From assembly GCF_030814435.1 (NCBI RefSeq), contig NZ_JAUSUW010000003.1, positions 62,001 to 126,000 of the forward strand: a stretch of DNA of 64,000 nucleotides, in the 5' to 3' direction. Numbering within the stretch: position 1 is the first letter of the stretch; every line of letters begins with the position of its first letter. The stretch is from Peteryoungia aggregata LMG 23059 (GTDB lineage: Bacteria > Pseudomonadota > Alphaproteobacteria > Rhizobiales > Rhizobiaceae). Shown one piece after another: positions 1-8,304 of this stretch. Made by a program: the position numbers and the translations under genes. The notes beneath the pieces are model-generated. The model worked only from the letters and a program-made list of their open reading frames with translations, ran no database searches and was not told where the DNA came from.

Positions 1-106
1 CGTCGGTGATCTCGTCCAGGACTGCATTTACGATATTTTCGACATCCCGGTGATAGAGATGCGGATTACGGGCCGCGACGATCTGCACCAATTCCGACTT
101 TATCAC
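1..106 (-). CDS. ihfB: Integration host factor beta subunit, 5' part
   Basis: Only the first 35 codons lie in the window; the rest is beyond base 1. The translation begins [20 protein letters not shown] and continues with [15 protein letters not shown], the alpha1-alpha2 dimerisation part of rhizobial IHF-beta as I remember it. IHF is a nucleoid DNA-bending heterodimer. The start is GTG at 104-106, with a GGGGG Shine-Dalgarno about 7 nt upstream on the minus strand. It is divergent from lptC. The DNA-binding arm is not visible, but the N-terminus resembles IHF-beta more than generic HU. Confidence 0.85.
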   Translation of the reverse strand, partial: MIKSELVQIVAARNPHLYHRDVENIVNAVLDEITD

Positions 107-360
107 GCGGACCCCCTGAATTTTCTAATGTGACGTGAGTGCTGACAAAGGTGCCAAAGCAAAAAAGCTCAGTCAAGGAACAACTTAACCATAAATTGAC
201 GGCTTTGCGAGAGCTATGACGTGCATCACACGCGGAATCGTGATCGGTCAGGCCTCACTTCCTCCGATCAGACACTCCAGGGTGAATCTGGCATGGTTCT
301 TGTAACAGGGCCGCCACTATCCATATTGGCAACAACCAATAGACATGCGAAACGACGATA
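107..360. other. ihfB/lptC divergent intergenic region
   Basis: 254 bp without a supportable gene. It must hold divergent promoters for ihfB and the lpt operon. A loose GATCGG/CCGATC inverted pair lies near 243-274. I saw no convincing CTTGAC-N17-CTATAT match. Confidence 0.5.
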
Positions 361-1092
361 ATGGCGGACAGGCTTGTGCCCGCACGCCCCGACAACCGGG
401 TTCCGAGGATGCTGCAATCAACACATGAGGGCCTGTCGACCGCCGGACACCGATCCGGTGCGGAGGCCTATCTGCGGGCGGTCAGCCATTCCCGGCGGGT
501 GCGGCGGCTGCGGATCCTTCTGCCGCTCGCGGCGCTGCTGGTTACGCTTGCGTTCATCGCGGTTTCGGTGGCTCGCAGCCTGATGCCCGACGAATTGCAG
601 ATTGAGTCCGCCAAGATCGAGGACGGCAAGGTCGTCATGGAAAAGCCGGCCATCTCCGGTCGCAATTCGGATGGCGTTCGTTATTCCATGCGTGCCGAGC
701 GGGCTTTGCAGGACATCAAGAACCCCAACATGATCACACTGGAAACAATCGCCGCCGCCGTACCCGTCAGCGACAAGGTGATCGCCCGCGTGGTGGCGAC
801 CAGCGGCATTTTCGACCGGAGTGCCAACTTCCTCAACCTCGACCAGCCGTTCACGCTGAACCTGAGCAGCGGCATTGATGCGCAGTTCGGTTCGGCGCGC
901 CTAGACATCAGCGGCGGCACGATGAAGACCGAAGACCCGGTGGCCATCCAGACCAAAGGCGCCTCGATTGTTGCGAACTCGCTCGAGATGAAGGATAAGG
1001 GGCGAACAATGATATTTGCGGGCGCCGTCAAGTTGAACATCGAGCCGTCCGCCCTCCGCAGCAATCGGTCTATGGAAGCCGTCCAGCCATGA
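361..1092 (+). CDS. lptC: LPS export protein LptC, inner-membrane anchored
   Basis: LptC is the bitopic inner-membrane member of the Lpt bridge; it takes lipopolysaccharide from LptB2FG and passes it to periplasmic LptA. The 243-residue protein has a basic cytosolic stretch, one membrane segment at about 50-70, and a periplasmic LptC/YrbK-type domain (about 75-235) containing ESAKIEDGKVVMEKP and ERALQDIKNPNMITLE, typical of rhizobial LptC. No strong ribosome site precedes the ATG at 361; Met17 (base 409) is an alternative start. It overlaps lptA by 4 bp (ATGA), so the two are translationally coupled. Confidence 0.85.
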   Translation: MADRLVPARPDNRVPRMLQSTHEGLSTAGHRSGAEAYLRAVSHSRRVRRLRILLPLAALLVTLAFIAVSVARSLMPDELQIESAKIEDGKVVMEKPAISGRNSDGVRYSMRAERALQDIKNPNMITLETIAAAVPVSDKVIARVVATSGIFDRSANFLNLDQPFTLNLSSGIDAQFGSARLDISGGTMKTEDPVAIQTKGASIVANSLEMKDKGRTMIFAGAVKLNIEPSALRSNRSMEAVQP

Positions 1093-1637
1093 TTTATCAC
1101 CCCTCCACCAAGTCCATCCTCGCTGGCTTCCTGTTCGTTTCGGCAAGCGTGCTGGCCTCCACCGCATCGGCGCAGACGACCAGCAGCCAGATGAACGGCT
1201 TGAAGCTGTCGAACGATCAACCGATCCAGATCGAGAGCGACCAGCTGGAAATTCGCGAACAGGAGAAGAAGGCCTTCTTCTCGGGCAATGTGAAGGTCGT
1301 TCAGGGAACGACGACACTGCAGGCCGGCAGCATGGTCGTGCATTATCGCGGCGAAGGTTCGACCGTGACGCAGGGCAATGCCGATATCGAGAAGATCGAC
1401 GTGGCCCAGAAGGTGTTCCTCTCGTCCGGCACGCAGCAGGCGACCGCCGACAAGGGGTATTTCGATATGGCGAAGCAGCTCTTCGTCCTTGAGGGCGAGC
1501 GCGTCGTGCTGTCCGAGGGGCAGAACGTGTTCGTTGGCTGCAAGCTGACCGTCCAGATGGCATCCGGACAGGCCAAGCTCGACAGCTGTGGAGGCCGCGT
1601 GAAGATCCAGCTCGATCCGAAGTCCCAGAAGAACTGA
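1089..1637 (+). CDS. lptA: LPS transport periplasmic protein LptA (OstA-like)
   Basis: LptA forms the periplasmic beta-jellyroll filament linking LptC to the outer-membrane LptD/E translocon. The 182-residue product has a signal peptide (residues 1-28, ending STASA before Gln) and an OstA domain from about 40 to 155, with PIQIESDQLEIREQEKKAFF and the following beta strands typical of the family. Two Cys (in FVGCKL and LDSCGG) sit near the C-terminus and might pair. It overlaps lptC and is followed 9 bp later by lptB. Length and neighbours fit LptA well. Confidence 0.88.
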   Translation: MIYHPSTKSILAGFLFVSASVLASTASAQTTSSQMNGLKLSNDQPIQIESDQLEIREQEKKAFFSGNVKVVQGTTTLQAGSMVVHYRGEGSTVTQGNADIEKIDVAQKVFLSSGTQQATADKGYFDMAKQLFVLEGERVVLSEGQNVFVGCKLTVQMASGQAKLDSCGGRVKIQLDPKSQKN

Positions 1638-1646
1638 CAGATCGGC

Positions 1647-2459
1647 GTGAACGTGCAGATTCCCTTCCTCTCCAGGACGAAGCAGGCCAACAAGGCCGCG
1701 ACACCAGCCGGTCTGCCCGGCGACAAGTCGCGTTATGACGGTACGCTGATCGCCCATGGACTGACGAAAACCTACAATTCACGCCGGGTGGTCAACGGGG
1801 CATCGCTCGTGGTGCGTCGGGGCGAAGCTGTCGGACTGCTCGGCCCCAACGGCGCCGGCAAAACGACATGCTTCTACATGATCACAGGCCTCGTTCCGGT
1901 CGATGCCGGCACGATCTCAATCAATGGCAACGACGTCACGTCGATGCCGATGTATCGGAGGGCTCGCCTCGGCGTGGGCTACCTGCCACAGGAAGCCTCG
2001 ATCTTTCGCGGCCTGACTGTTGAAGAGAACATCCGCGCCGTGCTTGAAGTGCATGTCTCCGACAGGCGCCAGCGGGAAGCCAAGCTCGACGAACTGCTGG
2101 CCGAGTTTCACATCGAGAAACTCCGTAAGTCTCCAGCCGTTGCCTTGTCCGGCGGCGAACGACGCCGCCTCGAAATCGCCCGCGCGCTGGCGACCGACCC
2201 CACCTTCATGCTGCTCGACGAACCCTTCGCGGGCGTAGACCCGATCTCGGTCTCCGACATCCAGAACCTCGTGCGCCACTTGACGGCGCGTGGCATCGGC
2301 GTTCTCATCACCGATCACAATGTGCGCGAAACGCTTGGTCTCATCGACCGGGCCTACATTATCCATGCCGGCGAAGTGCTGACCCATGGCCGCGCCAACG
2401 ACATCGTCAACAATGCCGATGTCCGCCGCCTCTATCTGGGCGACAAGTTCAGCCTCTGA
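1647..2459 (+). CDS. lptB: LPS export ABC transporter ATPase LptB
   Basis: Cytosolic ATPase powering LPS extraction by LptFG. Of 270 residues, motifs visible are Walker A GPNGAGKT (66-73), the Q-loop YLPQEASIF (112-120) characteristic of LptB/YhbG, signature LSGGE (167-171), Walker B FMLLDEP (187-193) and the H-loop ITDHN. The start is GTG at 1647, and about 30 residues precede the ABC fold, a little longer than E. coli LptB. No in-frame ATG lies between the GTG and the fold. lptF and lptG are not next to it, as is usual. Confidence 0.92.
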   Translation: MNVQIPFLSRTKQANKAATPAGLPGDKSRYDGTLIAHGLTKTYNSRRVVNGASLVVRRGEAVGLLGPNGAGKTTCFYMITGLVPVDAGTISINGNDVTSMPMYRRARLGVGYLPQEASIFRGLTVEENIRAVLEVHVSDRRQREAKLDELLAEFHIEKLRKSPAVALSGGERRRLEIARALATDPTFMLLDEPFAGVDPISVSDIQNLVRHLTARGIGVLITDHNVRETLGLIDRAYIIHAGEVLTHGRANDIVNNADVRRLYLGDKFSL

Positions 2460-2597
2460 GCGGCGACGAAGAAAACGCCGCCCCGCCCTCTCCCGTGGCT
2501 TGACCAAAGTAAAATAAAAAGCAATTTTTGGGCCAAGTGGATTTTCTCGCCATCAACGGCGAGAATGAGGGGAATGTAGGGGAGTCGAGCGTCCGTC

Positions 2598-4169
2598 ATG
2601 GCCTTATCCGCCAACCTATTCCTGCGGCAAAGCCAGTCTCTGGTGATGACACCCCAGCTGATGCAGTCGATTCAGCTGCTGCAGATGACCCATCTCGAAC
2701 TGATGCAGTTCATCGCACAGGAAGTCGAGCGGAATCCCCTGCTTGAAATGGCGGCAGATGATGGCGATTTGAGCGGCGGGCTCGGCGAAGAGTCCAGTTC
2801 GTCGGGCGACAGCGGGCAACCGGACTCCAACAATGGAGCGGAAGAACTCACAAACACGCCCTCGCTTGAGAGCGACTGGTACGAGAAGGACGGCAGCGAG
2901 CGACTGAACGACCGGCTCGACACCAATTTCGACAGCGCCTTCGCCGATGAGGGCTCCGCCCAGCGCCCTGACGCGCCGGAACTGCTAGGCCAGTGGAAGT
3001 CGATGCCGGGGCATGGCGGCGAAGGCAGCGAAGGCTTCGATCTCGACGATTTCGTTGCCGGACAGATCAGCCTGCGCGACCACCTGAACCAGCAGATTCC
3101 CTTCGCACTGACCTCGGCCTCCGATCAGCTTCTGGCCTCCGTACTGGTGGATCATCTGGATGAGGCGGGCTATCTGCGCGCTGATCTCGATGACATCGCC
3201 GCTCGTCTGGGCCTTGCGCCCGCACATATCGAGGGCGTCATTCAAACACTGCAAACGCTGGAACCGGCCGGAGTCTTTGCCCGGACCCTCAGCGAATGCC
3301 TGGCGATCCAGCTGCGCCAGCGCGATCGTTGCGACCCGGCGATGGCCGTGCTCGTCGACAATCTCGAACTCCTGGCAAAACGGGACTTCGCGACACTCAA
3401 GAAGATCTGCGGTGTCGACGAGGAAGACCTGCTCGACATGCTGTCGGAGATCCGCAAGCTCAACCCAAAGCCAGGCAGCACGTTCGAACACGAGGCAAGC
3501 GAATCCGTCACGCCCGATATCGTCGTCAGACCAGACGGGATCGGCGGCTGGCGGGTCGAACTCAACCCGGATGCCCTCCCGCGGGTCCTGGTGAACCACA
3601 GCTACATGGTCGCTGTCGGACGGCCAGGCGCCGCGAAGGATGCACCCGACCAGGCCTTCATGTCGGAATGCCTGCAGAACGCCAACTGGCTGACCCGCAG
3701 CCTCGACCAGCGGGCGAAGACGATTACCAAGGTGGCCGCAGAAATCGTGCGCCAGCAGTCCGCCTTCCTGGATCACGGCGTGGACCATCTGCGCCCGCTC
3801 AACCTCAAGACGGTGGCTGATGCGATCAAGATGCACGAATCGACCGTCAGCCGCGTCACCACGAACAAGTACATGATGACGCCGCGGGGACTCTTCGAGC
3901 TCAAGTACTTCTTCAGCGTTTCCATCGCATCGGCGGAAGGCGGAGACAGCCACTCGGCCGAAGCCGTGCGCCACAGGATCCGCGTACTGATCGAGAAGGA
4001 GAGTCCGGAGGCCGTGCTTTCCGATGACGATATCGTCGACCAGCTCAAGAGTGGCGGTGTCGACCTTGCCCGCCGCACGGTTGCCAAGTACCGGGAGGCG
4101 ATGAACATCCCCTCCTCTGTTCAGAGGCGCAGGGAGAAGCGCGCCATGGCCAAGGTCACGGCCCTCTGA
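2598..4169 (+). CDS. rpoN: RNA polymerase sigma-54 factor
   Basis: Sigma-54 directs RNA polymerase to -24/-12 promoters and needs an AAA+ activator; in rhizobia it controls nitrogen, dicarboxylate and motility genes. The 523 residues show the Gln/Leu-rich region I (RQSQSLVMTPQLMQSIQLLQ near residue 11), an acidic linker (about 52-150), the core-binding domain, a helix-turn-helix around ESTVSRVTTNKYMMTPRG, and the C-terminal RpoN box ARRTVAKYRE (491-500). The 138 bp gap before it holds a CTTGAC hexamer at 2499 without a clear -10. It sits between lptB and hpf, as in many proteobacteria. Confidence 0.95.
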   Translation: MALSANLFLRQSQSLVMTPQLMQSIQLLQMTHLELMQFIAQEVERNPLLEMAADDGDLSGGLGEESSSSGDSGQPDSNNGAEELTNTPSLESDWYEKDGSERLNDRLDTNFDSAFADEGSAQRPDAPELLGQWKSMPGHGGEGSEGFDLDDFVAGQISLRDHLNQQIPFALTSASDQLLASVLVDHLDEAGYLRADLDDIAARLGLAPAHIEGVIQTLQTLEPAGVFARTLSECLAIQLRQRDRCDPAMAVLVDNLELLAKRDFATLKKICGVDEEDLLDMLSEIRKLNPKPGSTFEHEASESVTPDIVVRPDGIGGWRVELNPDALPRVLVNHSYMVAVGRPGAAKDAPDQAFMSECLQNANWLTRSLDQRAKTITKVAAEIVRQQSAFLDHGVDHLRPLNLKTVADAIKMHESTVSRVTTNKYMMTPRGLFELKYFFSVSIASAEGGDSHSAEAVRHRIRVLIEKESPEAVLSDDDIVDQLKSGGVDLARRTVAKYREAMNIPSSVQRRREKRAMAKVTAL

Positions 4170-4203
4170 CCGGCGCCTTTTTGCCGCAAAGATTAACGGG
4201 AGA

Positions 4204-4232
4204 TTGACTCTTTCACTGAGGGCGGCTAGAAG
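4204..4232 (+). promoter_or_regulatory. Candidate housekeeping promoter for hpf
   Basis: TTGACT (4204-4209), a 17 bp spacer and TAGAAG (4227-4232) in the 223 bp rpoN-hpf gap. It would give hpf a promoter independent of rpoN, with a leader of about 150 nt. It rests on a pattern match only. Confidence 0.4.
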
Positions 4233-4392
4233 CGCGCCGCAATCGACAGCGCACACTGTTGACCGAGGGCCGGATCCCTCGACTACGCCCGACAAATGAA
4301 GGCACAGACTGACCGAACCGCTCGAAAGGCTTGGACGCGGACGTCGCTTGGCGTAAAATGGATACGCAACCAATCATAAGAAGGGAAACTCC

Positions 4393-4968
4393 ATGAGTGT
4401 GCGTGTATCCGGCAAGCAGATGGAAATCGGTGAAACGTTCCGGAAACGGATCGAGGATCGAATCCAGGATGCGGTTACCAAATACTTCGACGGAGGGTAT
4501 TCCGGGCAGGTGGTCGTCGCGAAATCCCAGTCGCGATATTCCGCTGATTGCCTGGTGCATCTGGATACCGGGGCCAACCTGCATGCCGCAGGGGAAGCGA
4601 ATGATCCGCAGGTGGCTTTCGACACCGCCTTCGAGCGCGTCGAAAAGCGTCTGCGTCGCTACAAGCGCAAGCTGAAGGATCATCACGCCGGTGAAGCTGC
4701 GAACCCCTCGATCGAGGTCGCCTACACGGTCATGGATTCTCTGGCAGAAGAAAATGACGAAGTGCCGGACGACTACGCTCCGACGATCGTGGCTGAAAGC
4801 ACCAAGCAGCTTCGAACCATGTCCGTAGCATCTGCCGTCATGGCGCTCGACATGACCGACGAACCCGTTCTCCTGTTCAGAAGCCCGGGAAAAGAACAAT
4901 TGAATATCGTTTATCGTCGGAATGACGGTAATATCGGGTGGATCGATTCCGCCAACATCAAAGGCTGA
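4393..4968 (+). CDS. hpf: Ribosome hibernation promoting factor, long form
   Basis: A long-form HPF (191 residues) that dimerises 70S ribosomes into inactive 100S particles in starvation. The N-terminal S30AE domain (about 1-105) begins MSVRVSGKQMEIGETFRKRI; a linker leads to the C-terminal dimerisation domain (about 130-188) with EPVLLFRSPGKEQLNIVYRR and the closing DGNIGWID. GAAGGGAA lies 7 nt before the ATG. It lies in the classic rpoN-hpf-ptsN order. A perfect 10-bp stem-loop separates it from ptsN. Older annotations call it a sigma-54 modulation protein. Confidence 0.93.
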   Translation: MSVRVSGKQMEIGETFRKRIEDRIQDAVTKYFDGGYSGQVVVAKSQSRYSADCLVHLDTGANLHAAGEANDPQVAFDTAFERVEKRLRRYKRKLKDHHAGEAANPSIEVAYTVMDSLAEENDEVPDDYAPTIVAESTKQLRTMSVASAVMALDMTDEPVLLFRSPGKEQLNIVYRRNDGNIGWIDSANIKG

Positions 4969-4978
4969 AGATCGGCTT

Positions 4979-5003
4979 GGGCGACTGCGCACTGCAGTCG
5001 CCC
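4979..5003 (+). other. Perfect 10-bp stem-loop between hpf and ptsN
   Basis: Left arm GGGCGACTGC (4979-4988), loop GCACT, right arm GCAGTCGCCC (4994-5003), starting 10 nt after the hpf stop. No T-run follows, so it is more likely an mRNA-stabilising or processing element than a terminator. Confidence 0.7.
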
Positions 5004-5035
5004 GTTCCTCGATCCGAGGCATGAAGGACATTGAT

Positions 5036-5500
5036 ATGGCATTGGCAGATTTGCTGCAGCAGGATGCTGTCGTACCGGCCCTCCGGGTGAACTCCAAGAA
5101 GCAGCTGCTTCAGGAACTTGCGGCCAAAGCCTCCAAGCTCACCGACATTCCGGAACGGGAAATCTTCGACGTGATCCTGCAGCGCGAGCGTCTTGGCTCG
5201 ACCGGCGTGGGTAACGGCATAGCCATCCCGCATGGCAAGCTCAACAAAATCAGCAAGATCACCGGCATATTTGCCCGCCTGGAAACGCCCGTGGACTTCG
5301 AGGCCCTGGACGACCAGCCGGTCGATCTCGTCTTCCTGCTGCTGGCGCCAGAAGGTGCAGGCGCTGACCATCTGAAAGCTCTGTCGCGGATTGCACGCGT
5401 GCTGCGCGACCACGATCTCGTGGCCAAGCTGCGCGCGACCGAATCGGCGTCGGCGATCTACACCTTCCTCAACGAGGAACAGGCTTCGAACGCCGCCTGA
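5036..5500 (+). CDS. ptsN: Nitrogen-related PTS EIIA protein PtsN
   Basis: EIIA-Ntr is the phosphate acceptor at the end of the PtsP-NPr-PtsN relay, which has regulatory rather than sugar-transport roles. The 154-residue protein starts MALADLLQQD; the phosphorylated His is His66 in NGIAIPHGK, and the LETPVDFEALDDQPVDLVFL stretch is typical. The ATG at 5036 is chosen because AAGGA lies 7 nt upstream and the protein then matches the family length; an in-frame ATG at 5021 would add five residues. A bidirectional terminator follows. Confidence 0.9.
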   Translation: MALADLLQQDAVVPALRVNSKKQLLQELAAKASKLTDIPEREIFDVILQRERLGSTGVGNGIAIPHGKLNKISKITGIFARLETPVDFEALDDQPVDLVFLLLAPEGAGADHLKALSRIARVLRDHDLVAKLRATESASAIYTFLNEEQASNAA

Positions 5501-5525
5501 CGGCTACAGCCTGAAAGAAGCCAAC

Positions 5526-5552
5526 AAAAAAGCGCCCGACGGGCGCTTTTTT
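5526..5552. terminator. Bidirectional Rho-independent terminator, ptsN/grpE
   Basis: A-run, AGCGCCC (5531-5537), loop GAC, GGGCGCT (5541-5547), T-run. The A-run on one side and T-run on the other let it end both ptsN (plus) and grpE (minus) transcripts. Confidence 0.9.
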
Positions 5553-5575
5553 CATTCACGACGGTTCACGGCAAA

Positions 5576-6202
5576 TCACGCCTTGGCGGCATCCTCGGTT
5601 GCAGCCTCTGTCTTCGGGCCACCCTTGGCGACGCCGACCATGGCCGGACGAAGGACGCGTTCACCGATGGCATAGCCCGCCTGGACGACCTGAACGACCG
5701 TGTTGTTCGGGACGTTCGGGTTTGGCACCTCAAACATGGCCTGATGGAAGTTCGGATCGAACTTCTGGCCTTCTGCCTCGATCTTGCGCACACCATGGCG
5801 TTCCAGCGTTGCCAGCATGCCGCGTTCGGTCATTTCCACGCCCTCGATCAATGCCGTCATCGTGGCATCGGCAGAGGCGCGGGCGTCTTCCGGCAAGGTT
5901 TCGATGGCGCGGCGCAGATTGTCGGAAACCGACAGCATGTCGCGGGCGAAGCCGGTCACGGCATAGGACTTGGCATCCTTGACTTCACGATCCGTGCGCC
6001 GGCGCAGATTGTCCATCTCGGCGGCGAGACGCAGGAAGCGATCGCGCAGATCGGCATTCTCGGCCTTCAAGGCTTCGACGGGGTCGACCTGTCGTTCCGA
6101 CGTGCCCTCTCCTTCGCCTGCAGCCTGCTGTTCAGCCGCTTCGGTTGCGTGCGCCTCATGGGCGGCCGCGTCAGGTCCGTTCTTGTTGGTTTCTTCGGTC
6201 AT
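5576..6202 (-). CDS. grpE: Nucleotide exchange factor GrpE
   Basis: GrpE releases ADP from DnaK in the Hsp70 cycle. The 208 residues comprise an acidic disordered N-terminus (1-40), a long coiled coil (about 42-95, containing [14 protein letters not shown]), and the C-terminal beta domain (about 140-190) with the family signature [18 protein letters not shown]. It lies 102 bp downstream of hrcA on the same strand, as in many alphaproteobacteria; dnaK and dnaJ are not in the window. A heat-shock-like promoter can be drawn in the hrcA-grpE gap. Confidence 0.95.
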   Translation of the reverse strand: MTEETNKNGPDAAAHEAHATEAAEQQAAGEGEGTSERQVDPVEALKAENADLRDRFLRLAAEMDNLRRRTDREVKDAKSYAVTGFARDMLSVSDNLRRAIETLPEDARASADATMTALIEGVEMTERGMLATLERHGVRKIEAEGQKFDPNFHQAMFEVPNPNVPNNTVVQVVQAGYAIGERVLRPAMVGVAKGGPKTEAATEDAAKA

Positions 6203-6254
6203 GACGTTCTCCGAATGGTTTTAGGTGTTCGAACTCTCGGTGTCGAATTCGTGC

Positions 6255-6286
6255 CCGATATCAGGGTTTGGTGTGAAAAAATCAAG
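6255..6286 (-). promoter_or_regulatory. Candidate heat-shock type promoter for grpE
   Basis: Reading the minus strand: CTTG (6286-6283), 18 bp, CTGATATCGG (6264-6255). This is close to CTTG-N17-CYTATNTNNG, which I recall for alphaproteobacterial heat-shock genes, with one mismatch in the -10 and one extra spacer base. It lies about 53 nt upstream of the grpE ATG. Pattern match only. Confidence 0.4.
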
Positions 6287-6304
6287 GGTTGGCGGCAAAT
6301 CCGC

Positions 6305-7393
6305 CTAACGACTGCCGCGCGAGAGCCTGGCCATCAGCTGCGCCGTGTAGTCGACCATGGGCACGATGCGCGAATAGTTGAGCCGCGTGGGGCCGATGAC
6401 GCCCACCGCGCCGACGATCCGGTCTTCGCCGTCTCGATAAGGAGCAACGATCAGGGACGAGCCTGAGAGCGAGAAAAGCTTGTTTTCCGAGCCGATGAAG
6501 ATCCGTACCCCTGGCCCGCTTTCGGCGAGGTCGAGGATCTCGATCAGGCTTTCCTTGCGCTCCAGGTCATCGAAAAGCAGACGAAGACGATCGATGTCAT
6601 CGGAACCCGCCAGGCCTTCGAGAAGATTGGCGCGGCCGCGAACGATCAGGCGGGCCGGCTGCTTTTCCGCGACTTCGCCCGACCAGACCGCGAGCCCGCG
6701 CTCGACGAGATCCTGCGACAGTGTATCGAGTTCGCTCGCGACCTGTGTCTTGAGCTTCTCGATCTGGCTCCGCAATTCCCGCATCGTCTGGCCGGCGAGA
6801 TTGGCGTTCAGGAAATTCGCCGCTTCCGTCAGCTGGGAGGCGGTGACACCGGCCGGCAGATCAATGATGCGGTTTTCGATCTGGTTGTGTTCGCCAACCA
6901 GAACGGCGAGCGCCTTGGTCGGCTCCAGCCGGATGAATTCGACATGCTTGAGGACCGGATCATTCTTGGACGAGATGACGAGACCGGCACCCCGCGACAG
7001 GCCGGAGAGCATACGGCTCGCTTCGGTCAGCATCGCCTCCATCGGCTGGTCCGCGCTTGTCGGGCGGATCTGGCGCTCGATCTCGTCGCGTTCGCCGTCC
7101 GAGAGATCGCCGATCTGCATGAAGGCATCGACGAAGAAGCGGAGCCCGGCTTGCGTCGGTAGCCGTCCGGCACTGACATGCGGGGCGTAGATAAGGCCGA
7201 GGTCTTCGAGATCGCTCATCACGTTGCGCACGGAGGCGGGCGACAGCGACATCGGGAGAAGGCGCGACAGGTTGCGCGAGCCAAGGGGATCACCGGAATC
7301 GAGATAGGTCTCGACGATCCGACGAAACACCTCCCTGGAGCGGTCGTCCAGGGACGCGGAAACGTCTGCGACGGTTGTCTTCAGTGATGCCAT
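6305..7393 (-). CDS. hrcA: Heat-inducible transcription repressor HrcA
   Basis: HrcA binds CIRCE elements and represses groESL and related operons; GroEL keeps it active. The 362-residue protein has an N-terminal winged helix (about 10-90, with SVRNVMSDLEDLGLIYAPH and AGRLPTQAGLRFFVD), a GAF-like middle and the C-terminal GVIGPTRLNYSRIVPMVDY signature. It has a good rhizobial sigma-70 type promoter and no CIRCE in its own upstream region. A short GGCGG/CCGCC stem straddles its end (6291-6305) before grpE. Confidence 0.95.
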   Translation of the reverse strand: MASLKTTVADVSASLDDRSREVFRRIVETYLDSGDPLGSRNLSRLLPMSLSPASVRNVMSDLEDLGLIYAPHVSAGRLPTQAGLRFFVDAFMQIGDLSDGERDEIERQIRPTSADQPMEAMLTEASRMLSGLSRGAGLVISSKNDPVLKHVEFIRLEPTKALAVLVGEHNQIENRIIDLPAGVTASQLTEAANFLNANLAGQTMRELRSQIEKLKTQVASELDTLSQDLVERGLAVWSGEVAEKQPARLIVRGRANLLEGLAGSDDIDRLRLLFDDLERKESLIEILDLAESGPGVRIFIGSENKLFSLSGSSLIVAPYRDGEDRIVGAVGVIGPTRLNYSRIVPMVDYTAQLMARLSRGSR

Positions 7394-7432
7394 TGGCGCA
7401 GCGGACAGGATCTCAGATGTTTCATGCTGGAA

Positions 7433-7461
7433 ATATAGTCACTGTGCGATGGATGACCAAG
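7433..7461 (-). promoter_or_regulatory. Candidate sigma-70 promoter for hrcA
   Basis: Minus strand: CTTGGT (7461-7456), exactly 17 bp, CTATAT (7438-7433), close to the rhizobial consensus CTTGAC-N17-CTATAT. A start near 7425 would leave about 32 nt of leader before the hrcA ATG. Confidence 0.6.
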
Positions 7462-7564
7462 CGGTAATTCCAGGTCTTGGTGCCTCTCGACGCTGCAGCA
7501 TGGTTTTTCTTTGCAAATGGCGGCCTGCCTCCTTAGAAGGCAACAGACAACCCAGGAGATTACG

Positions 7565-8281
7565 ATGCGGCCATCCGGCAGAAAAACCGACCAAATGCGC
7601 AAGGTTTCGTTCGAGCGCAATTTTTCCAAGCATGCGGAAGGCTCCTGCCTGGTGAAGTTCGGCGATACGCATGTGCTGTGCACCGCGAGCCTTGAAGAAA
7701 AGACGCCGCCATGGCTGCGCAATTCCGGCAAGGGCTGGGTGACGGCCGAATACGGCATGCTGCCGCGTGCCACCGGCGAGCGCATGCGCCGCGAGGCATC
7801 GTCCGGCAAGCAGAGCGGTCGCACGCAGGAAATCCAGCGGTTGATCGGTCGCTCGCTGCGCGCCATCGTCGACCTGGAAGCGCTCGGCGAGCGGCAGATC
7901 TCGATCGACTGCGACGTCATCCAGGCGGATGGCGGCACGCGGACTGCGGCGATCACGGGCGCCTTCATTGCCCTGCATGACTGCCTGAAGTGGATGGAAA
8001 CCCGCAGCATGATCAAGGTCGAGAAGGTCCTGAAGGACCATATCGCGGCCGTTTCCTGCGGGATCTTCGCCAGCCAGCCGGTGATCGACCTGGATTACCT
8101 GGAGGACTCTGCGGCTGAGACCGATGCAAACTTCGTTATGACCGGTTCCGGCGGCATCGTCGAAATCCAGGGCACGGCCGAAGGCAAGCCGTTCAGCCAG
8201 GACGAGTTCCTGACGCTGCTTGGTCTGGCGCGGAACGGCATCGACGAACTGGTCGCGCTGCAGAAGCAGGCGATCGGCTGA
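7565..8281 (+). CDS. rph: Ribonuclease PH
   Basis: RNase PH is a phosphorolytic 3'-5' exonuclease that trims tRNA and other RNA 3' ends; it works as a hexameric ring. The 238-residue product begins [20 protein letters not shown] and shows the family stretches [32 protein letters not shown] and [17 protein letters not shown]. The ATG at 7565 has AGGAG 9 nt upstream; an ATG 18 codons earlier has no such support. It is divergent from hrcA, and rdgB follows 23 bp later, probably in the same operon. Confidence 0.95.
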   Translation: MRPSGRKTDQMRKVSFERNFSKHAEGSCLVKFGDTHVLCTASLEEKTPPWLRNSGKGWVTAEYGMLPRATGERMRREASSGKQSGRTQEIQRLIGRSLRAIVDLEALGERQISIDCDVIQADGGTRTAAITGAFIALHDCLKWMETRSMIKVEKVLKDHIAAVSCGIFASQPVIDLDYLEDSAAETDANFVMTGSGGIVEIQGTAEGKPFSQDEFLTLLGLARNGIDELVALQKQAIG

Positions 8282-8304
8282 GACGAAAGGCCGGAGAGGC
8301 ATCC

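Noticed and set aside
289-304. Sigma-54-like element TGGCATG-N4-TTGTA before lptC
   Set aside because: The -12 lacks the essential GC dinucleotide (TTGT instead of TTGC) and CACG is altered, so an RpoN promoter is not supported.
2985-4373. 462-codon minus-strand frame opposite rpoN
   Set aside because: Antisense shadow of rpoN with no ribosome site or domain.
6203-7564. CIRCE element for HrcA
   Set aside because: Looked for TTAGCACTC-N9-GAGTGCTAA in both intergenic gaps and found nothing close.
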